Shown in pieces: positions 16,720 to 25,379 of a DNA stretch of 64,000 nt. The notes beneath the pieces were generated by a model. It saw only the letters and a program-made list of their open reading frames with translations, searched no databases and had not been told where the DNA came from. Positions within the stretch are counted from its first letter, which is position 1. Each line of letters opens with the position of its first letter. The stretch comes from Halomonas sp. QHL1. Lineage in GTDB: Bacteria > Pseudomonadota > Gammaproteobacteria > Pseudomonadales > Halomonadaceae. Position numbers and translations under genes: made by a program. The DNA lies in assembly GCF_001882345.1 (NCBI RefSeq), contig NZ_MINL01000001.1, positions 124,001 through 188,000 of the forward strand, in the 5' to 3' direction.

Positions 16720-18162
16720 ATGTCTCACCAATCTAATTTAATCGCCGACAATATTGAGCAGTACCTTCACGAGCATGAAAACAAAGACCTGCTGCGTTTT
16801 ATTACCTGCGGCAGCGTCGACGACGGTAAATCGACGCTGATTGGCCGTCTGCTTCACGACTCGAAAATGATCTTTGAAGATCAGTTGGCGGCGATTACGC
16901 AAGCCTCTAAAACCAGCGGGACCACCGGTGATACGGTTGATCTGGCGCTGTTGGTGGATGGCCTGCAGTCAGAGCGTGAGCAGGGTATTACCATTGATGT
17001 GGCGTACCGCTTTTTCTCTACCGATAAGCGCAAGTTTATTATCGCCGATACGCCTGGGCACGAGCAGTACACCCGCAATATGGCCACGGGCGCTTCAACC
17101 GCCAGCCTGGCGATTATCCTGATCGATGCCCGCTACGGCGTGCAGACTCAGACCCGCCGCCATAGCTTTATTGCCGACCTGCTGGGTATTCAGCACCTGG
17201 TGATTGCGGTCAATAAGATGGATTTGGTGGGCTTCTCCGAGCAGCGCTTTAACGAGATAGTCGATGAGTACCGCGCCTTTGCCACTAACCTGCAAGCGCC
17301 GGATATTCGCTTTGTGCCGATGTCGGCGCTGAATGGCGACAACGTGGTCAACCGTAGCGAACAAACGCCCTGGTACTTTAGCGACGGCTACCAGGGGCAA
17401 ACGCTGATTGAACTGTTGGAAAGTGTCGAGATTACACGCGATCAGAACCTCAGCGATCTGCGTTTGCCGGTTCAGTACGTGAATCGTCCGAACCTGGACT
17501 TCCGCGGTTATTGCGGCACCTTAGCCGCGGGTGTATTACGCCCAGGTCAAGCCGTTAAGGCACTCCCCTCGGGTAAAACCTCGCGGGTTGCACGGGTTGT
17601 CACCTTTGATGGAGACCTTGCGGCAGCTTATCCAGGCCAGGCGATCACTGTGACTCTGGAAGATGAGATCGATATCTCCCGTGGCGACTGGCTGGTGGCA
17701 GCGGATAGCGAACTGCCGCTCTCCAACACCTTTAAAGCCGATATTGTCTGGATGCAGGAAGAGGCGTTAACGCCGGGTAAGCTCTACGATTTCAAACTGG
17801 CAACCCGCGATCTTTCCGGTCAGGTCAGTGCAATTGATTACCAGATAGACGTCAATACCCTAGAGAAGCATGCCACTCACTCGCTGGGTCTAAATGCGAT
17901 TGCCCGCTGTGACGTGGAACTGACCGCCGCTATTCCGGTGGATGATTATCGCACCAGCCCGGGCACCGGCAGCTTTATCATCATTGATCGGTTGACCAAC
18001 GTGACCGTAGGCGCCGGTATGATCCGCGGCACGGCAAGCGCTCCAGGCAGTGTTTCAAGTACCACCGATTGGGCGGCATTTGAGCGCGATCTGAATGCCT
18101 TGGTGCGTAAGCATTTCCCTCACTGGGAAGCGAAAGATATCAGCGGCTTATTTAACCGCTAA
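16720..18162 (+). CDS. cysN: Sulfate adenylyltransferase large subunit (GTPase)
   Basis: 480 aa EF-Tu-like GTPase that couples GTP hydrolysis to APS synthesis. G1 is [16 protein letters not shown]2/switch region is [13 protein letters not shown]3 is DTPGHEQY and G4 is NKMD. It ends after the beta-barrel domains with no APS kinase, so this is stand-alone CysN and not a CysNC fusion; cysC is not in the window. ATG 16720 begins 1 nt after the cysD stop. The frame is open upstream to 16642, inside cysD, which is not a realistic start. Confidence 0.96.
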   Translation: MSHQSNLIADNIEQYLHEHENKDLLRFITCGSVDDGKSTLIGRLLHDSKMIFEDQLAAITQASKTSGTTGDTVDLALLVDGLQSEREQGITIDVAYRFFSTDKRKFIIADTPGHEQYTRNMATGASTASLAIILIDARYGVQTQTRRHSFIADLLGIQHLVIAVNKMDLVGFSEQRFNEIVDEYRAFATNLQAPDIRFVPMSALNGDNVVNRSEQTPWYFSDGYQGQTLIELLESVEITRDQNLSDLRLPVQYVNRPNLDFRGYCGTLAAGVLRPGQAVKALPSGKTSRVARVVTFDGDLAAAYPGQAITVTLEDEIDISRGDWLVAADSELPLSNTFKADIVWMQEEALTPGKLYDFKLATRDLSGQVSAIDYQIDVNTLEKHATHSLGLNAIARCDVELTAAIPVDDYRTSPGTGSFIIIDRLTNVTVGAGMIRGTASAPGSVSSTTDWAAFERDLNALVRKHFPHWEAKDISGLFNR

Positions 18163-18218
18163 CCGGCATAAACTTTGGTCACGTGCCGCCTCATCTCGGC
18201 GCGAGGAGCTTTCCTTAT

Positions 18219-18342
18219 GTCATTGCGAGGAGCGAAGCGACGCGGCAATCTCGCTTTTGTCATTATGAGCGCAGCGCGGCAATCTCAGAGTTAGTGCCAC
18301 CGCCGGAATGAGATTGCTTCGTCGCAAGCTCCTCGCAATGAC
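18219..18342. repeat. REP/BIME-type palindromic repeats between cysN and tupA
   Basis: Three units: direct GTCATTGCGAGGAGCGAAGC... at 18219-18252, a degenerate direct copy at 18259-18286 (GTCATTATGAGCGCAGCG...), and an inverted copy at 18310-18342 (ending CTCCTCGCAATGAC). The first and third can pair into a long imperfect stem. It sits between convergent genes, the usual place for REP elements, and belongs to the same family as the array at 34446-34599. It may protect or terminate both transcripts. Confidence 0.85.
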
Positions 18343-18357
18343 GGTAGGTGATTAGAT

Positions 18358-19167
18358 TTACTCAGCGTTAGGGAAAAACAGCTGCTGGCCATCTACCTCA
18401 AAATCCGCAATCGCTTGCTGCCCCTGTTCAGAAACCAGCCACTCGTGCCACTGGGCGGCGAGATCATGCTTTAAGTGCGGGTGACGCTTTGCCGAGAGCA
18501 GTAGGCTGCCATACTGATTAAAAAGTGACTCATCGCCTTCAAACAGCAGGGTTAAGTCTTGCGGATTGTCAAAGGCGACCCAAGTGGCGCGGTCGGTAAA
18601 CGTATAGGCGTCCATACCTGCCGCGGTGTTTAGCGTGGGCCCCATGCCGCTGCCTAGCTCGCGATACCACTCACCCTGTGGCGTGACCCCAGCGTCTTCC
18701 CATAAACGTAGCTCGGCGCGATTGGTGCCGCTGTCATCGCCTCGTGAGGCGAAGGGGGACTTGCTCTCTGCAATGCGCTGCATGGCATCAATGACGGTTT
18801 CGCTATCGCTAATGCCCGCAGGGTCATCGCCTGGGCCTACAATTACGAAGTCGTTGTACATCACATTGATACGTTCAGTGGCGTAGCCATCGGCCACAAA
18901 CAGCTCTTCACCAGCGGTGTCGTGAACCAGCAGGCTATCCGCATCGCCACGGCGGCCAATTTCAAACGCCTGGCCGGTGCCCACGGCGACCACGCGCACA
19001 TCAATCCCCGTTTCTTCAGTGAATGTGGGGAGGATGGCGTCAAACAAACCAGAGTTCTCGGTAGAGGTGGTTGAGGCCAGGGTAATGTAAGCATCGGCCG
19101 CCATCAGCGTACCGCTGAAGGTCAGCCCTAGGGCGCCTGCAGCTATAAACGCGGTGGTCCTATTCAT
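18358..19167 (-). CDS. tupA: Tungstate ABC transporter, substrate-binding protein
   Basis: 269 aa periplasmic oxyanion-binding protein. Signal peptide MNRTTAFIAAGALGLTF...MAADA, then the TupA-type LASTTSTENSGLFDAILPTF binding segment, VGTGQAFEIGRRGDADSLLV, NDFVIVGPGDDPAGI, SRGDDSGTNRAELRLW and MGPTLNTAAGMDAYTFTDR. TTST-x2-SGL separates TupA from molybdate ModA and sulfate binders; tungstate is family-level inference. Start at ATG 19167 with AAGGAG 7 nt upstream; the open frame further upstream (to 19281) overlaps tupC and is a shadow. Last gene of the leftward tupBCA operon. Confidence 0.9.
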   Translation of the reverse strand: MNRTTAFIAAGALGLTFSGTLMAADAYITLASTTSTENSGLFDAILPTFTEETGIDVRVVAVGTGQAFEIGRRGDADSLLVHDTAGEELFVADGYATERINVMYNDFVIVGPGDDPAGISDSETVIDAMQRIAESKSPFASRGDDSGTNRAELRLWEDAGVTPQGEWYRELGSGMGPTLNTAAGMDAYTFTDRATWVAFDNPQDLTLLFEGDESLFNQYGSLLLSAKRHPHLKHDLAAQWHEWLVSEQGQQAIADFEVDGQQLFFPNAE

Positions 19168-19195
19168 GTTATTGCTCCTTTTTAGTGCTCTAGAA

Positions 19196-19927
19196 CTACC
19201 AGACGAGCTCACCCCGAATAAACGCCTCCGCCTCGCGTGAGGTGGGGGCGTTAAAGAAGTCGTTGGCAGGGGAGTGTTCAAGTAATTCGCCGTTATGCAA
19301 AAACACCACGTCGTTGGCTAAGCGACGTGCTTGGTGCAAGTCGTGAGTGGTCATCACTATGCGCGTGCCGCTGTGATGAAACTCCAGTACGGCATCTTCA
19401 ACGGCCTTGATCGCGGCGGGGTCGAGCGCCGAGGTAGGCTCATCTAAAAACAGCACTTGGGGATTGAGCAGCCATGCTCGCGCCAGCGCTAAGCGCTGCT
19501 GCTCACCGCCGGAAAGCACCCGCGCAGGCCGTTTGGCGAGGTGCGCTAAGCCAAACTTCTCAAGGGCACTCATCGCCTGAGCTTTTCGGGGTAATGCTTT
19601 AAGTTTTGGTCGTGCCGCTTTGTTGATCGCTAACACATAGGTCAGGTTATCCAGCGCGGAGCGACGCAGAAGCACAGGGTGCTGGAAAACCATGGCTTGC
19701 GCTGGCTGGGCACCTTGCCAGCGAACAGAGCCGCTAGTAGGCGTTAACAGGCCATGGGCCAAGCGCATTAACAGGCTTTTGCCAGCACCATTAGGGCCCA
19801 TAATTAGCGTACGCTGGCAGCCTGCTAGGCGCAGCGACGTCGGCTTAAGCAGCGTATGGCCGCGATGGATAAAGCCCACGCTGTCGAGCTCAAGAGTGGC
19901 GACGGGGGGTGTATGATGTGCGTTCAT
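19196..19927 (-). CDS. tupC: Tungstate ABC transporter, ATP-binding protein
   Basis: 243 aa ATPase. Walker A GPNGAGKSLL, Q-loop VFQHPVLLRRSALDN, signature LSGGEQQRLALARA, Walker B VLFLDEPTSALD and H-loop TTHDLHQARRLA are all intact. It energises uptake through TupB at the cytoplasmic face. The start overlaps the tupB stop as ATGA. Relatively short, lacking the C-terminal TOBE domain found on ModC or CysA, as expected for the TupC type. Confidence 0.9.
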   Translation of the reverse strand: MNAHHTPPVATLELDSVGFIHRGHTLLKPTSLRLAGCQRTLIMGPNGAGKSLLMRLAHGLLTPTSGSVRWQGAQPAQAMVFQHPVLLRRSALDNLTYVLAINKAARPKLKALPRKAQAMSALEKFGLAHLAKRPARVLSGGEQQRLALARAWLLNPQVLFLDEPTSALDPAAIKAVEDAVLEFHHSGTRIVMTTHDLHQARRLANDVVFLHNGELLEHSPANDFFNAPTSREAEAFIRGELVW

Positions 19928-20628
19928 CCCAACCGCCTTTTTGCCGTTTCGCCGATCATATGGGCAATGGCGTTAATCATGGTGACCAGGGCGAGCAGAA
20001 TGATCCCTAAACCTAGCGCCATGGGGAGGTTGCCCTTGCTGGTTTCCAGCACAATGCTGGTGGTCATCACGCGGGTGACACCATCGATATTGCCACCCAC
20101 AATCATAACTGCGCCTACCTCGGCGCTGGCGCGGCCAAAGCCCGCCAGGATTACTGTTAACAGCCCGAAGCGCGCATCCCAAAGCAAGGTGGGGATCATA
20201 CGTAGGCGCGTTAGCCCTAGTGAGTTCAACTGCTCGGCATACTCACCGTGAAGCGCTTCAACCTGCTGGCGGGTAAGGGCGGCGATGATCGGTAGTACCA
20301 AAATCACTTGAGCGATCACCATGGCCGTAGGGGTGAACAGCAGCCCCCATTCACCTAGGGGGCCTGCGCGTGAAAGCAGCAGGTAGACGCAAAGCCCTGC
20401 GACCACTGGCGGCAAGCCCATGAGCGCATTAAGGGCGACAATAACGACGTTACGTCCAGGAAAACGCCATAGCGCCAGAGCGGCACCTAAGGGCAGGGCT
20501 ATCAGGCTGGCAATCATCACCGCCATAAGCGACACCTGCAGCGAAAGCATCACGATGGCGATTAATGCGCTATCCATACTCAGGATCAGGGTAAGGGCGG
20601 TACTAAAGGCGTTTTCACTGGTCAGCAT
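19924..20628 (-). CDS. tupB: Tungstate ABC transporter, permease
   Basis: 234 aa, about five or six membrane segments (SALIAIVMLSLQVSLMAVMIA, VVIVALNALMGLPPVVAGLCV, PTAMVIAQVILVLPIIAAL, GLLTVILAGFGRASAEVGAV, MALGLGIILLALVTMINAIA). The EAA loop interacting with the ATPase is RMIPTLLWDARFGLLTVILA... with FGRASAEVGAVMIVGGNI typical of TupB. First gene of the operon. No strong Shine-Dalgarno precedes ATG 20628, and an in-frame ATG lies at residue 19 (MDSALIA), so the start is uncertain. Confidence 0.88.
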   Translation of the reverse strand: MLTSENAFSTALTLILSMDSALIAIVMLSLQVSLMAVMIASLIALPLGAALALWRFPGRNVVIVALNALMGLPPVVAGLCVYLLLSRAGPLGEWGLLFTPTAMVIAQVILVLPIIAALTRQQVEALHGEYAEQLNSLGLTRLRMIPTLLWDARFGLLTVILAGFGRASAEVGAVMIVGGNIDGVTRVMTTSIVLETSKGNLPMALGLGIILLALVTMINAIAHMIGETAKRRLG

Positions 20629-20675
20629 TGAGCGTTGGTATCATCTTATATGTGAACTGTTGTGGGTAAACGGCT

Positions 20676-20752
20676 GCATGAGAATTGGCATGATGTATCG
20701 AAAAGTGACTTAATGCACTCTGTGCTGGAATAGATACAGTTATATGCAGTTA
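20676..20752. promoter_or_regulatory. Short direct repeats in the tup/regulator divergent region
   Basis: GCATGA occurs at 20676-20681 and 20688-20693 (12-bp period), and CAGTTA at 20737-20742 and 20747-20752 (10-bp period, within CAGTTATATGCAGTTA). Same-face direct repeats suit an excisionase/MerR-type DNA-binding domain like that of the divergent regulator. Function inferred from position only. Confidence 0.35.
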
Positions 20753-20798
20753 AACTACGAAATTGCCGTTTGTATTTATCCAGTGAGGTTTCCTTTCG

Positions 20799-21686
20799 AT
20801 GTCTGAACGACATGCTTACTTGACCACGGCAGAGGTCGCCGACTACTTGCGCCTAAAAGAGCGCAAGGTGTATGACTTGGTGCGCCAAGGCCAGATCCCC
20901 TGTAGTCGGGTCACGGGAAAGCTGCTGTTTCCCCGTCAGCAAATAGACCTATGGGTGTTGAACTACTTGGAAGGAGATCAGGCGCAGCGTTTATCAGTAC
21001 CGCTAGTGGTCGCGGGGAGTCAGGACCCGCTGCTTGAGTGGGCTATTCGGGAAAGCGGCTCTGATTTGGCGATGCTCTGCCAAGGCAGTGGTGACGGCGT
21101 TCGGCGGTTGCTCGACGGCAAGGCGATGCTGGCGGGTATTCATCTGCTGGATGCTTCCACTCAGCGCTACAACGAACCCGGCGCACTCGGTTTAAGCGGC
21201 ATGCGTGATCTGTTGATAGTGCACTGGGCAAAGCGTCGCCAGGGGCTGCTATTGCCAGCCGACAACCCGCTGAGGATCAGCGGGATGAGTGATTTAAAGC
21301 GAGCCGATGTCCGCGTAGCGCATCGCCAACCCGACGCGGGAGCAGCAAGGCTGCTGAGCTGTTTGCTACAGCAAGCGGAAATAGAGAGCTCGGCGCTTAA
21401 CTGGGCGCCACACGCTTCCTTAAGTGAAGATGACTTGGCACTCAGCATTGGTCAGGGCGAGGCGGATGTAGGCTTGGGCGTGGAAGCCGCCGCCCATCGC
21501 CAGCAACTGGGTTTCATTCCACTCTGCGAGGAGCCGTTTGATTTAATTATGCAGCGGCGAAGCTATTTCGAGCCTTCAGTACAGCGGCTGCTGGCGTTTG
21601 CGCATCAAGCGCGTTTTGCCGAGCGGGCAACACAGCTAGGTGGTTACAATCTCGCTGAGACAGGAAGGATTGTGCATAACGCCTAG
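20799..21686 (+). CDS. Excisionase-type HTH regulator with PBP-like ligand domain
   Basis: 295 aa. Residues about 6-60 are an excisionase/MerR-like winged helix (LTTAEVADYLRLKERKVYDLVRQG, then LLFPRQQIDLWV). Residues about 70-280 look like a periplasmic-binding-protein fold used as a sensor (VPLVVAGSQDPLLEW, LAMLCQGSGDGVRRLLDG, AHRQPDAGAARLL, GQGEADVGLGVEAAA, LGFIPLCEEPFDLIM). It faces away from tupBCA across 170 bp, so it probably senses tungstate or molybdate and controls that operon (inference). ATG 20799 has GAGG about 10 nt upstream. No homology to ModE is visible. Confidence 0.82.
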   Translation: MSERHAYLTTAEVADYLRLKERKVYDLVRQGQIPCSRVTGKLLFPRQQIDLWVLNYLEGDQAQRLSVPLVVAGSQDPLLEWAIRESGSDLAMLCQGSGDGVRRLLDGKAMLAGIHLLDASTQRYNEPGALGLSGMRDLLIVHWAKRRQGLLLPADNPLRISGMSDLKRADVRVAHRQPDAGAARLLSCLLQQAEIESSALNWAPHASLSEDDLALSIGQGEADVGLGVEAAAHRQQLGFIPLCEEPFDLIMQRRSYFEPSVQRLLAFAHQARFAERATQLGGYNLAETGRIVHNA

Positions 21687-21791
21687 TGCTATTCGATAAG
21701 GAGTCACCAGCAGGAGGGCTTGACCCTGATCCAATATGCGCCACACTAGTGAAGCGTTGTTAACGCCTATCATCACGAAAAGGAGAGCATG

Positions 21792-22355
21792 ATGAAACAA
21801 GCACTAAACGGTAAACGTGTCGCTATTTTAGCCGCAGATGGTTTTGAAGAGTCTGAGCTGAGCGTACCGCGTGCCGCCTTACAGAAAGAGGGCGTTGAGG
21901 TTCATGTGGTCACCCCCGACGGTAAAGGAATTCGCGCCTGGGCAGAAACCGACTGGGGCGATACATATGAAGCTGATAAAGCCCTTGCCGATGCCAGTGA
22001 GTCTGATTACCACGCCTTGGTACTGCCAGGTGGCTTATTCAACCCCGATGAACTGCGCACCAACGACGATGCCTTGACCTTCGTTAAAGCGTTTTTCAAA
22101 ACAGGCAAGCCTGTCGCGGCTATCTGTCACGCGCCGTGGATTTTAATTAATGCGAGTGTGGTTGAAGGCCGCCGCATGACCTCGGTACCCAGCGTCGCAC
22201 AAGATTTACGCAATGCAGGCGTGGAGTGGGTCGATGAGCCGGTTGTCGTGGACAGCGGACTCGTGACCAGTCGTACGCCGAAGGACTTGGATGCGTTTAA
22301 CGCCAAGTTGCTTGAAGAGCTGCAAGAAGGGCGTCACTCCGGTCAACACGCTTGA
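21792..22355 (+). CDS. DJ-1/PfpI family protein (YhbO/PfpI type)
   Basis: 187 aa class I glutamine amidotransferase-like fold. VAILAADGFEESEL carries the conserved Glu, VLPGGLFNPDELR follows, and the nucleophile elbow AICHAPWILINA holds the catalytic Cys with the adjacent His. Family members include PfpI peptidase and YhbO-type stress proteins (deglycase or protease activity is debated). ATG 21792 lies 6 nt after AGGAG; ATG 21789 directly precedes it. The stop overlaps the next gene's ATG, suggesting a small stress-related operon. Confidence 0.88.
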   Translation: MKQALNGKRVAILAADGFEESELSVPRAALQKEGVEVHVVTPDGKGIRAWAETDWGDTYEADKALADASESDYHALVLPGGLFNPDELRTNDDALTFVKAFFKTGKPVAAICHAPWILINASVVEGRRMTSVPSVAQDLRNAGVEWVDEPVVVDSGLVTSRTPKDLDAFNAKLLEELQEGRHSGQHA

Positions 22356-23473
22356 TGAGCGTATTGCGTCAGTGGGCAAGCTTTGTCAAAAGGCTTGTCC
22401 ACGTTATTGCCAAACCCATCAAAGGAGACAGTGGCCGCGGCGGGATGGTGGTTCATCCCTACCGCGGCTATGGCTCTCAGCATGAAGTATTTGTCATGGG
22501 TCGGGTATTTCGCCAAGCCGCTTTAGGCCGCGCAATTCCTCGCCATGGCATGCTGCGCGATACCGCAGACGTTGCCCGACGAGTTTTGCGCCGTGGGCTG
22601 GCCGATGCGCAGGTAGAAATTCACATCGGCGAAAATCAGCTCTGCGTCGGTACGGATCGCGATGGCTATTTCGATGTGCATTTGCCGATTAGCCACACCC
22701 TGCCCATTGATGTCTCCTGGCACCGCGCCGATATTATGGTGCACTGCTCAGGGCAGACGCCGGTACGTACCCATGTAGAGGTTTACGTACCGCCGCCAGA
22801 GGCCGACTTGCTGGTGATCAGTGATATCGATGACACCGTGATGTTTACCGGGGTGGCGGAAAAGCTCAAAATGCTTTACCGCTTATTTGTTAAAAAACCT
22901 CATCGCCGCACCGCCTTTCCTGGTGTTGCGCCGCTTTATCAAGCTTTACATCGCGGCGTTAGTGAACGCGCCGAGCGGCCCATTTTGTATGTATCCCGTG
23001 GCCCTTGGGCGATATATGAAATGCTCGAAACCTTTTTTCAGATCAACCGCATTCCTGTCGGGCCAATTATTTTTTTACGTGAGTGGGGCATCTCTTTGCG
23101 CCGCCCATGGCCGCGCCGTGCAGAAGAACATAAGCGCGACCTGATCGATCGGATGTTGACCCTTTACAACGATCTGCCGTGTATTTTGATTGGGGACAGC
23201 GGCCAGCACGATCCCGAGGTGTATATCGAGATCGTAAAAGCCTACCCGGATCGGATTAAAGCGATTTACATTCGTCGAGTGGATAAAAATCCCAAGCGCG
23301 AACAGGCCATTCAACGTTTGCGCGATGAACTGGTCGGCACCCAATGTGATTTAGTGCTCGCTGCGGATAGCGTTCTGATCGCCGAACACGCCCACGCCCA
23401 GGGCGATATCTCTGCCCACGGCTTAGCGGCAGTTCAGCGCGAGGTAGAGGAACATCGCAACAATCCTACTTAA
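22355..23473 (+). CDS. App1-like phosphatase (DUF2183)
   Basis: 372 aa. The C-terminal half contains a DxDxT phosphatase motif, LLVISDIDDTVMFTGV (about residues 152-167), then FPGVAPLYQALHRG, PILYVSRGPWAIYEML and ILIGDSGQHDPEVY. This is the App1 domain of yeast Mg2+-dependent phosphatidate phosphatase. The N-terminal part (HPYRGYGSQHEVFVMGRVF) is typical of bacterial members. Substrate, likely a phospholipid-related phosphate, is unproven. ATG 22355 overlaps the preceding TGA. Confidence 0.85.
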   Translation: MSVLRQWASFVKRLVHVIAKPIKGDSGRGGMVVHPYRGYGSQHEVFVMGRVFRQAALGRAIPRHGMLRDTADVARRVLRRGLADAQVEIHIGENQLCVGTDRDGYFDVHLPISHTLPIDVSWHRADIMVHCSGQTPVRTHVEVYVPPPEADLLVISDIDDTVMFTGVAEKLKMLYRLFVKKPHRRTAFPGVAPLYQALHRGVSERAERPILYVSRGPWAIYEMLETFFQINRIPVGPIIFLREWGISLRRPWPRRAEEHKRDLIDRMLTLYNDLPCILIGDSGQHDPEVYIEIVKAYPDRIKAIYIRRVDKNPKREQAIQRLRDELVGTQCDLVLAADSVLIAEHAHAQGDISAHGLAAVQREVEEHRNNPT

Positions 23474-23589
23474 CCGCACTCCCGCATAACGCTGTTGCCA
23501 AGTCAGCCCCCATGGTAAAAAGCTAAGCTGAGAATAATGTCGTTTGCCGCCGATCGTTTACTGACGGTTTTATGTAGATAGGGGCTGCC

Positions 23590-24264
23590 ATGGTTGTAGT
23601 GCTAATCATTATTGCGTTGGCCATTTTTGTGCTCCCCAATGTTTGGGCTAAATGGGTACTCAAGCGCTATACACGTGGCCGTGACGATTATCCCGGCACA
23701 GGGGCAGAGCTTGCCGATCACTTACTGCGTCGATTGGGCATTGAGGGCGCGAGCGTTGAGCGTACTGAATTCGGTGACCATTACGACCCTGAAACGCGCT
23801 GTGTGCGCCTTTCCCCGGATAATTACGATGGCCGTTCGCTAACGGCCGTCACTGTGGCTGCCCATGAAGTAGGACACGCTATTCAGCATCACCAAGGCTA
23901 CGCGCCGCTACTGGCGCGTAGCCGCTTAGTCGGCGTCGCCCAAAAAGCCGAAAAACTCGGCGCTCTGCTGATGATGGCTGCACCTTTTCTCTTTCTATTG
24001 ACGCGCTTGCCCGGTGGCCTAGCGATAGTGATTGCCATGGCGGTGATCAGCTTTGGCACCGCGGCGTTGGTACATTTGGTGACTTTGCCGGTAGAGTTTG
24101 ATGCCAGCTTCAACCGAGCGCTGCCGCTGTTAAAAGAGTACGTGCCACCTTACGATATGCCTGGCGCCCGTCATGTCCTTACCGCCTGCGCTTTTACCTA
24201 CGTGGCCGCCTCGCTTGCCAGCGTGATGAACCTGGGCCGTTGGCTAGTGATTTTGCGAAGGTAG
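23590..24264 (+). CDS. Membrane zinc metallopeptidase (YugP-like)
   Basis: 224 aa, PF04298-type putative neutral zinc peptidase. N-terminal membrane helix (VVLIIIALAIFVLPNVW), conserved GDHYDPETRCVRLSPDNYDGRS, zincin site VAAHEVGHAIQHHQGY (HExxH), then two membrane helices (LLMMAAPFLFLLTRLPGGLAIVIAMAVISFG) and VEFDASFNRALPLL, whose Glu may be the third ligand. Substrate unknown. Separated by 116 bp from the App1 gene, so probably its own transcript. Confidence 0.88.
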   Translation: MVVVLIIIALAIFVLPNVWAKWVLKRYTRGRDDYPGTGAELADHLLRRLGIEGASVERTEFGDHYDPETRCVRLSPDNYDGRSLTAVTVAAHEVGHAIQHHQGYAPLLARSRLVGVAQKAEKLGALLMMAAPFLFLLTRLPGGLAIVIAMAVISFGTAALVHLVTLPVEFDASFNRALPLLKEYVPPYDMPGARHVLTACAFTYVAASLASVMNLGRWLVILRR

Positions 24265-24298
24265 AGAGCGCTATCCCTCACTCCTCCGTGACGCTGAT

Positions 24299-24928
24299 TC
24301 AGTCCCTGGCCCGGGCGCCGCGTTCGGCGGCGCTGTCGGTGATGGCCGCCAGAAGTGCATCGGCGCGCTGCGCAAGCCCATCGCGGGTATGTCTGGCACT
24401 GTCACGGGCGGCGTCACTGCCGAGCTGTCCGGCATTGACATCCACGTTGAGCAGCACGCTGTGCAGCGCGGCGTGAATCAACCGTGCCCCGGCGAGCGCG
24501 TCGCTGACAAACTGTTGTTCGATGTGTTCCCCTGCCTGCTGCGCCAGTGCCAGCGCCGCATCACATAGCTGCGCCGTTTTCAGCGGTACCTCGACGGCTG
24601 TATCGGCCGCCGTATGAATGGCCTCAATACGCCCTTCGTCCTCCTCATCGCGGCCGAGGGCAGCCATGAACGCCTCAAAGGCGGTCACATCCGCCTGGGC
24701 CAGCGGCGACAGGCGCTGCGTGAGCGATGCCCCTTCATTGATCAACGCCTGGTGCGGCGCCGTGGCGTCATGGTGCTGGCTCAGATGCAACCCCTTGAGC
24801 ACGAGCGCCAGGCCCAGATTGGCACTGACCACGGCCACGGCGCCGCAGCCGGGCATCGGCTCGCGGGCCACGGTGTCACGAAAATCGTTCAGTCTGTGCT
24901 CCCAGAGCGGCGCTGCGTTATCTGACAT
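24299..24928 (-). CDS. Cyclodeaminase/cyclohydrolase (FTCD_C) family protein
   Basis: 209 aa. The N-terminal MPGCGAVAVVSANLGLALVL matches the P-x-PG-x-G start of formiminotetrahydrofolate cyclodeaminase domains; the rest is alpha-helical and Ala-rich, as expected. Such proteins act on folate or related cyclic amidines, but no pathway partner is nearby, so function is open. ATG 24928 has AAGGA-type sites upstream; the frame extends to 24982. GC of the first 120 bases is above 70 percent, clearly higher than flanking genes, suggesting recent transfer together with the thioredoxin gene. Confidence 0.75.
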   Translation of the reverse strand: MSDNAAPLWEHRLNDFRDTVAREPMPGCGAVAVVSANLGLALVLKGLHLSQHHDATAPHQALINEGASLTQRLSPLAQADVTAFEAFMAALGRDEEDEGRIEAIHTAADTAVEVPLKTAQLCDAALALAQQAGEHIEQQFVSDALAGARLIHAALHSVLLNVDVNAGQLGSDAARDSARHTRDGLAQRADALLAAITDSAAERGARARD

Positions 24929-24985
24929 GGCGTCCTTTCCTTTTTTGAACATGGTGGTTGAGTGTGCCACACCACGCTTCATTCC

Positions 24986-25300
24986 TTATAGAATACGCTC
25001 AAGCGCGGCTTCCAGCGCCTGGCGCGTCTCGGGACGCACGCAGCGCGCCTGTTCCCGGCCGTTCTTCAAAAAGATCAGCGTTGGCCAGAGCTTGACCTGA
25101 TATGACCGCCCCAGCCGCTTGGACTTGCCATCCTCGACACGGACATGGCGTACCCCGGGTGTCTGAACAATCATCTCCCTGATCAATGGCTGCGCGACCT
25201 TGCAGTAGCCACACCAGTTTGTGCCAAACTCCACCACTACCGGCCCTTGACTAGCATCCAGTTCGCTGCGCACTGGAACGACACTATCGGGCATGGTCAT
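24986..25300 (-). CDS. Thioredoxin-family protein
   Basis: 104 aa stand-alone thioredoxin fold. Active site is FGTNWCGYCKVAQPLI (CGYC instead of the classical CGPC), with the cis-Pro in LWPTLIFLKNGRE. A cytoplasmic disulfide or thiol-transfer role is likely; partner unknown. ATG 25300 chosen because AGGAGAG lies 5-6 nt upstream; the frame is open upstream to 25534, but that part overlaps cmoB and is non-homologous. Same strand as and 57 bp ahead of the cyclodeaminase-like gene, and shares its high GC. Confidence 0.85.
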   Translation of the reverse strand: MTMPDSVVPVRSELDASQGPVVVEFGTNWCGYCKVAQPLIREMIVQTPGVRHVRVEDGKSKRLGRSYQVKLWPTLIFLKNGREQARCVRPETRQALEAALERIL

Positions 25301-25379
25301 ATGTTCTCTCCTGTGGTGATGGCAAGCCCCACATCCCTTGAGGCCTGATTGGTTTGGCGGCTGTTCAAGGTAAAAGAGA

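Noticed and set aside
19168-19281. Upstream extension of tupA
   Set aside because: It runs into tupC and would bury the signal peptide; AAGGAG precedes ATG 19167.
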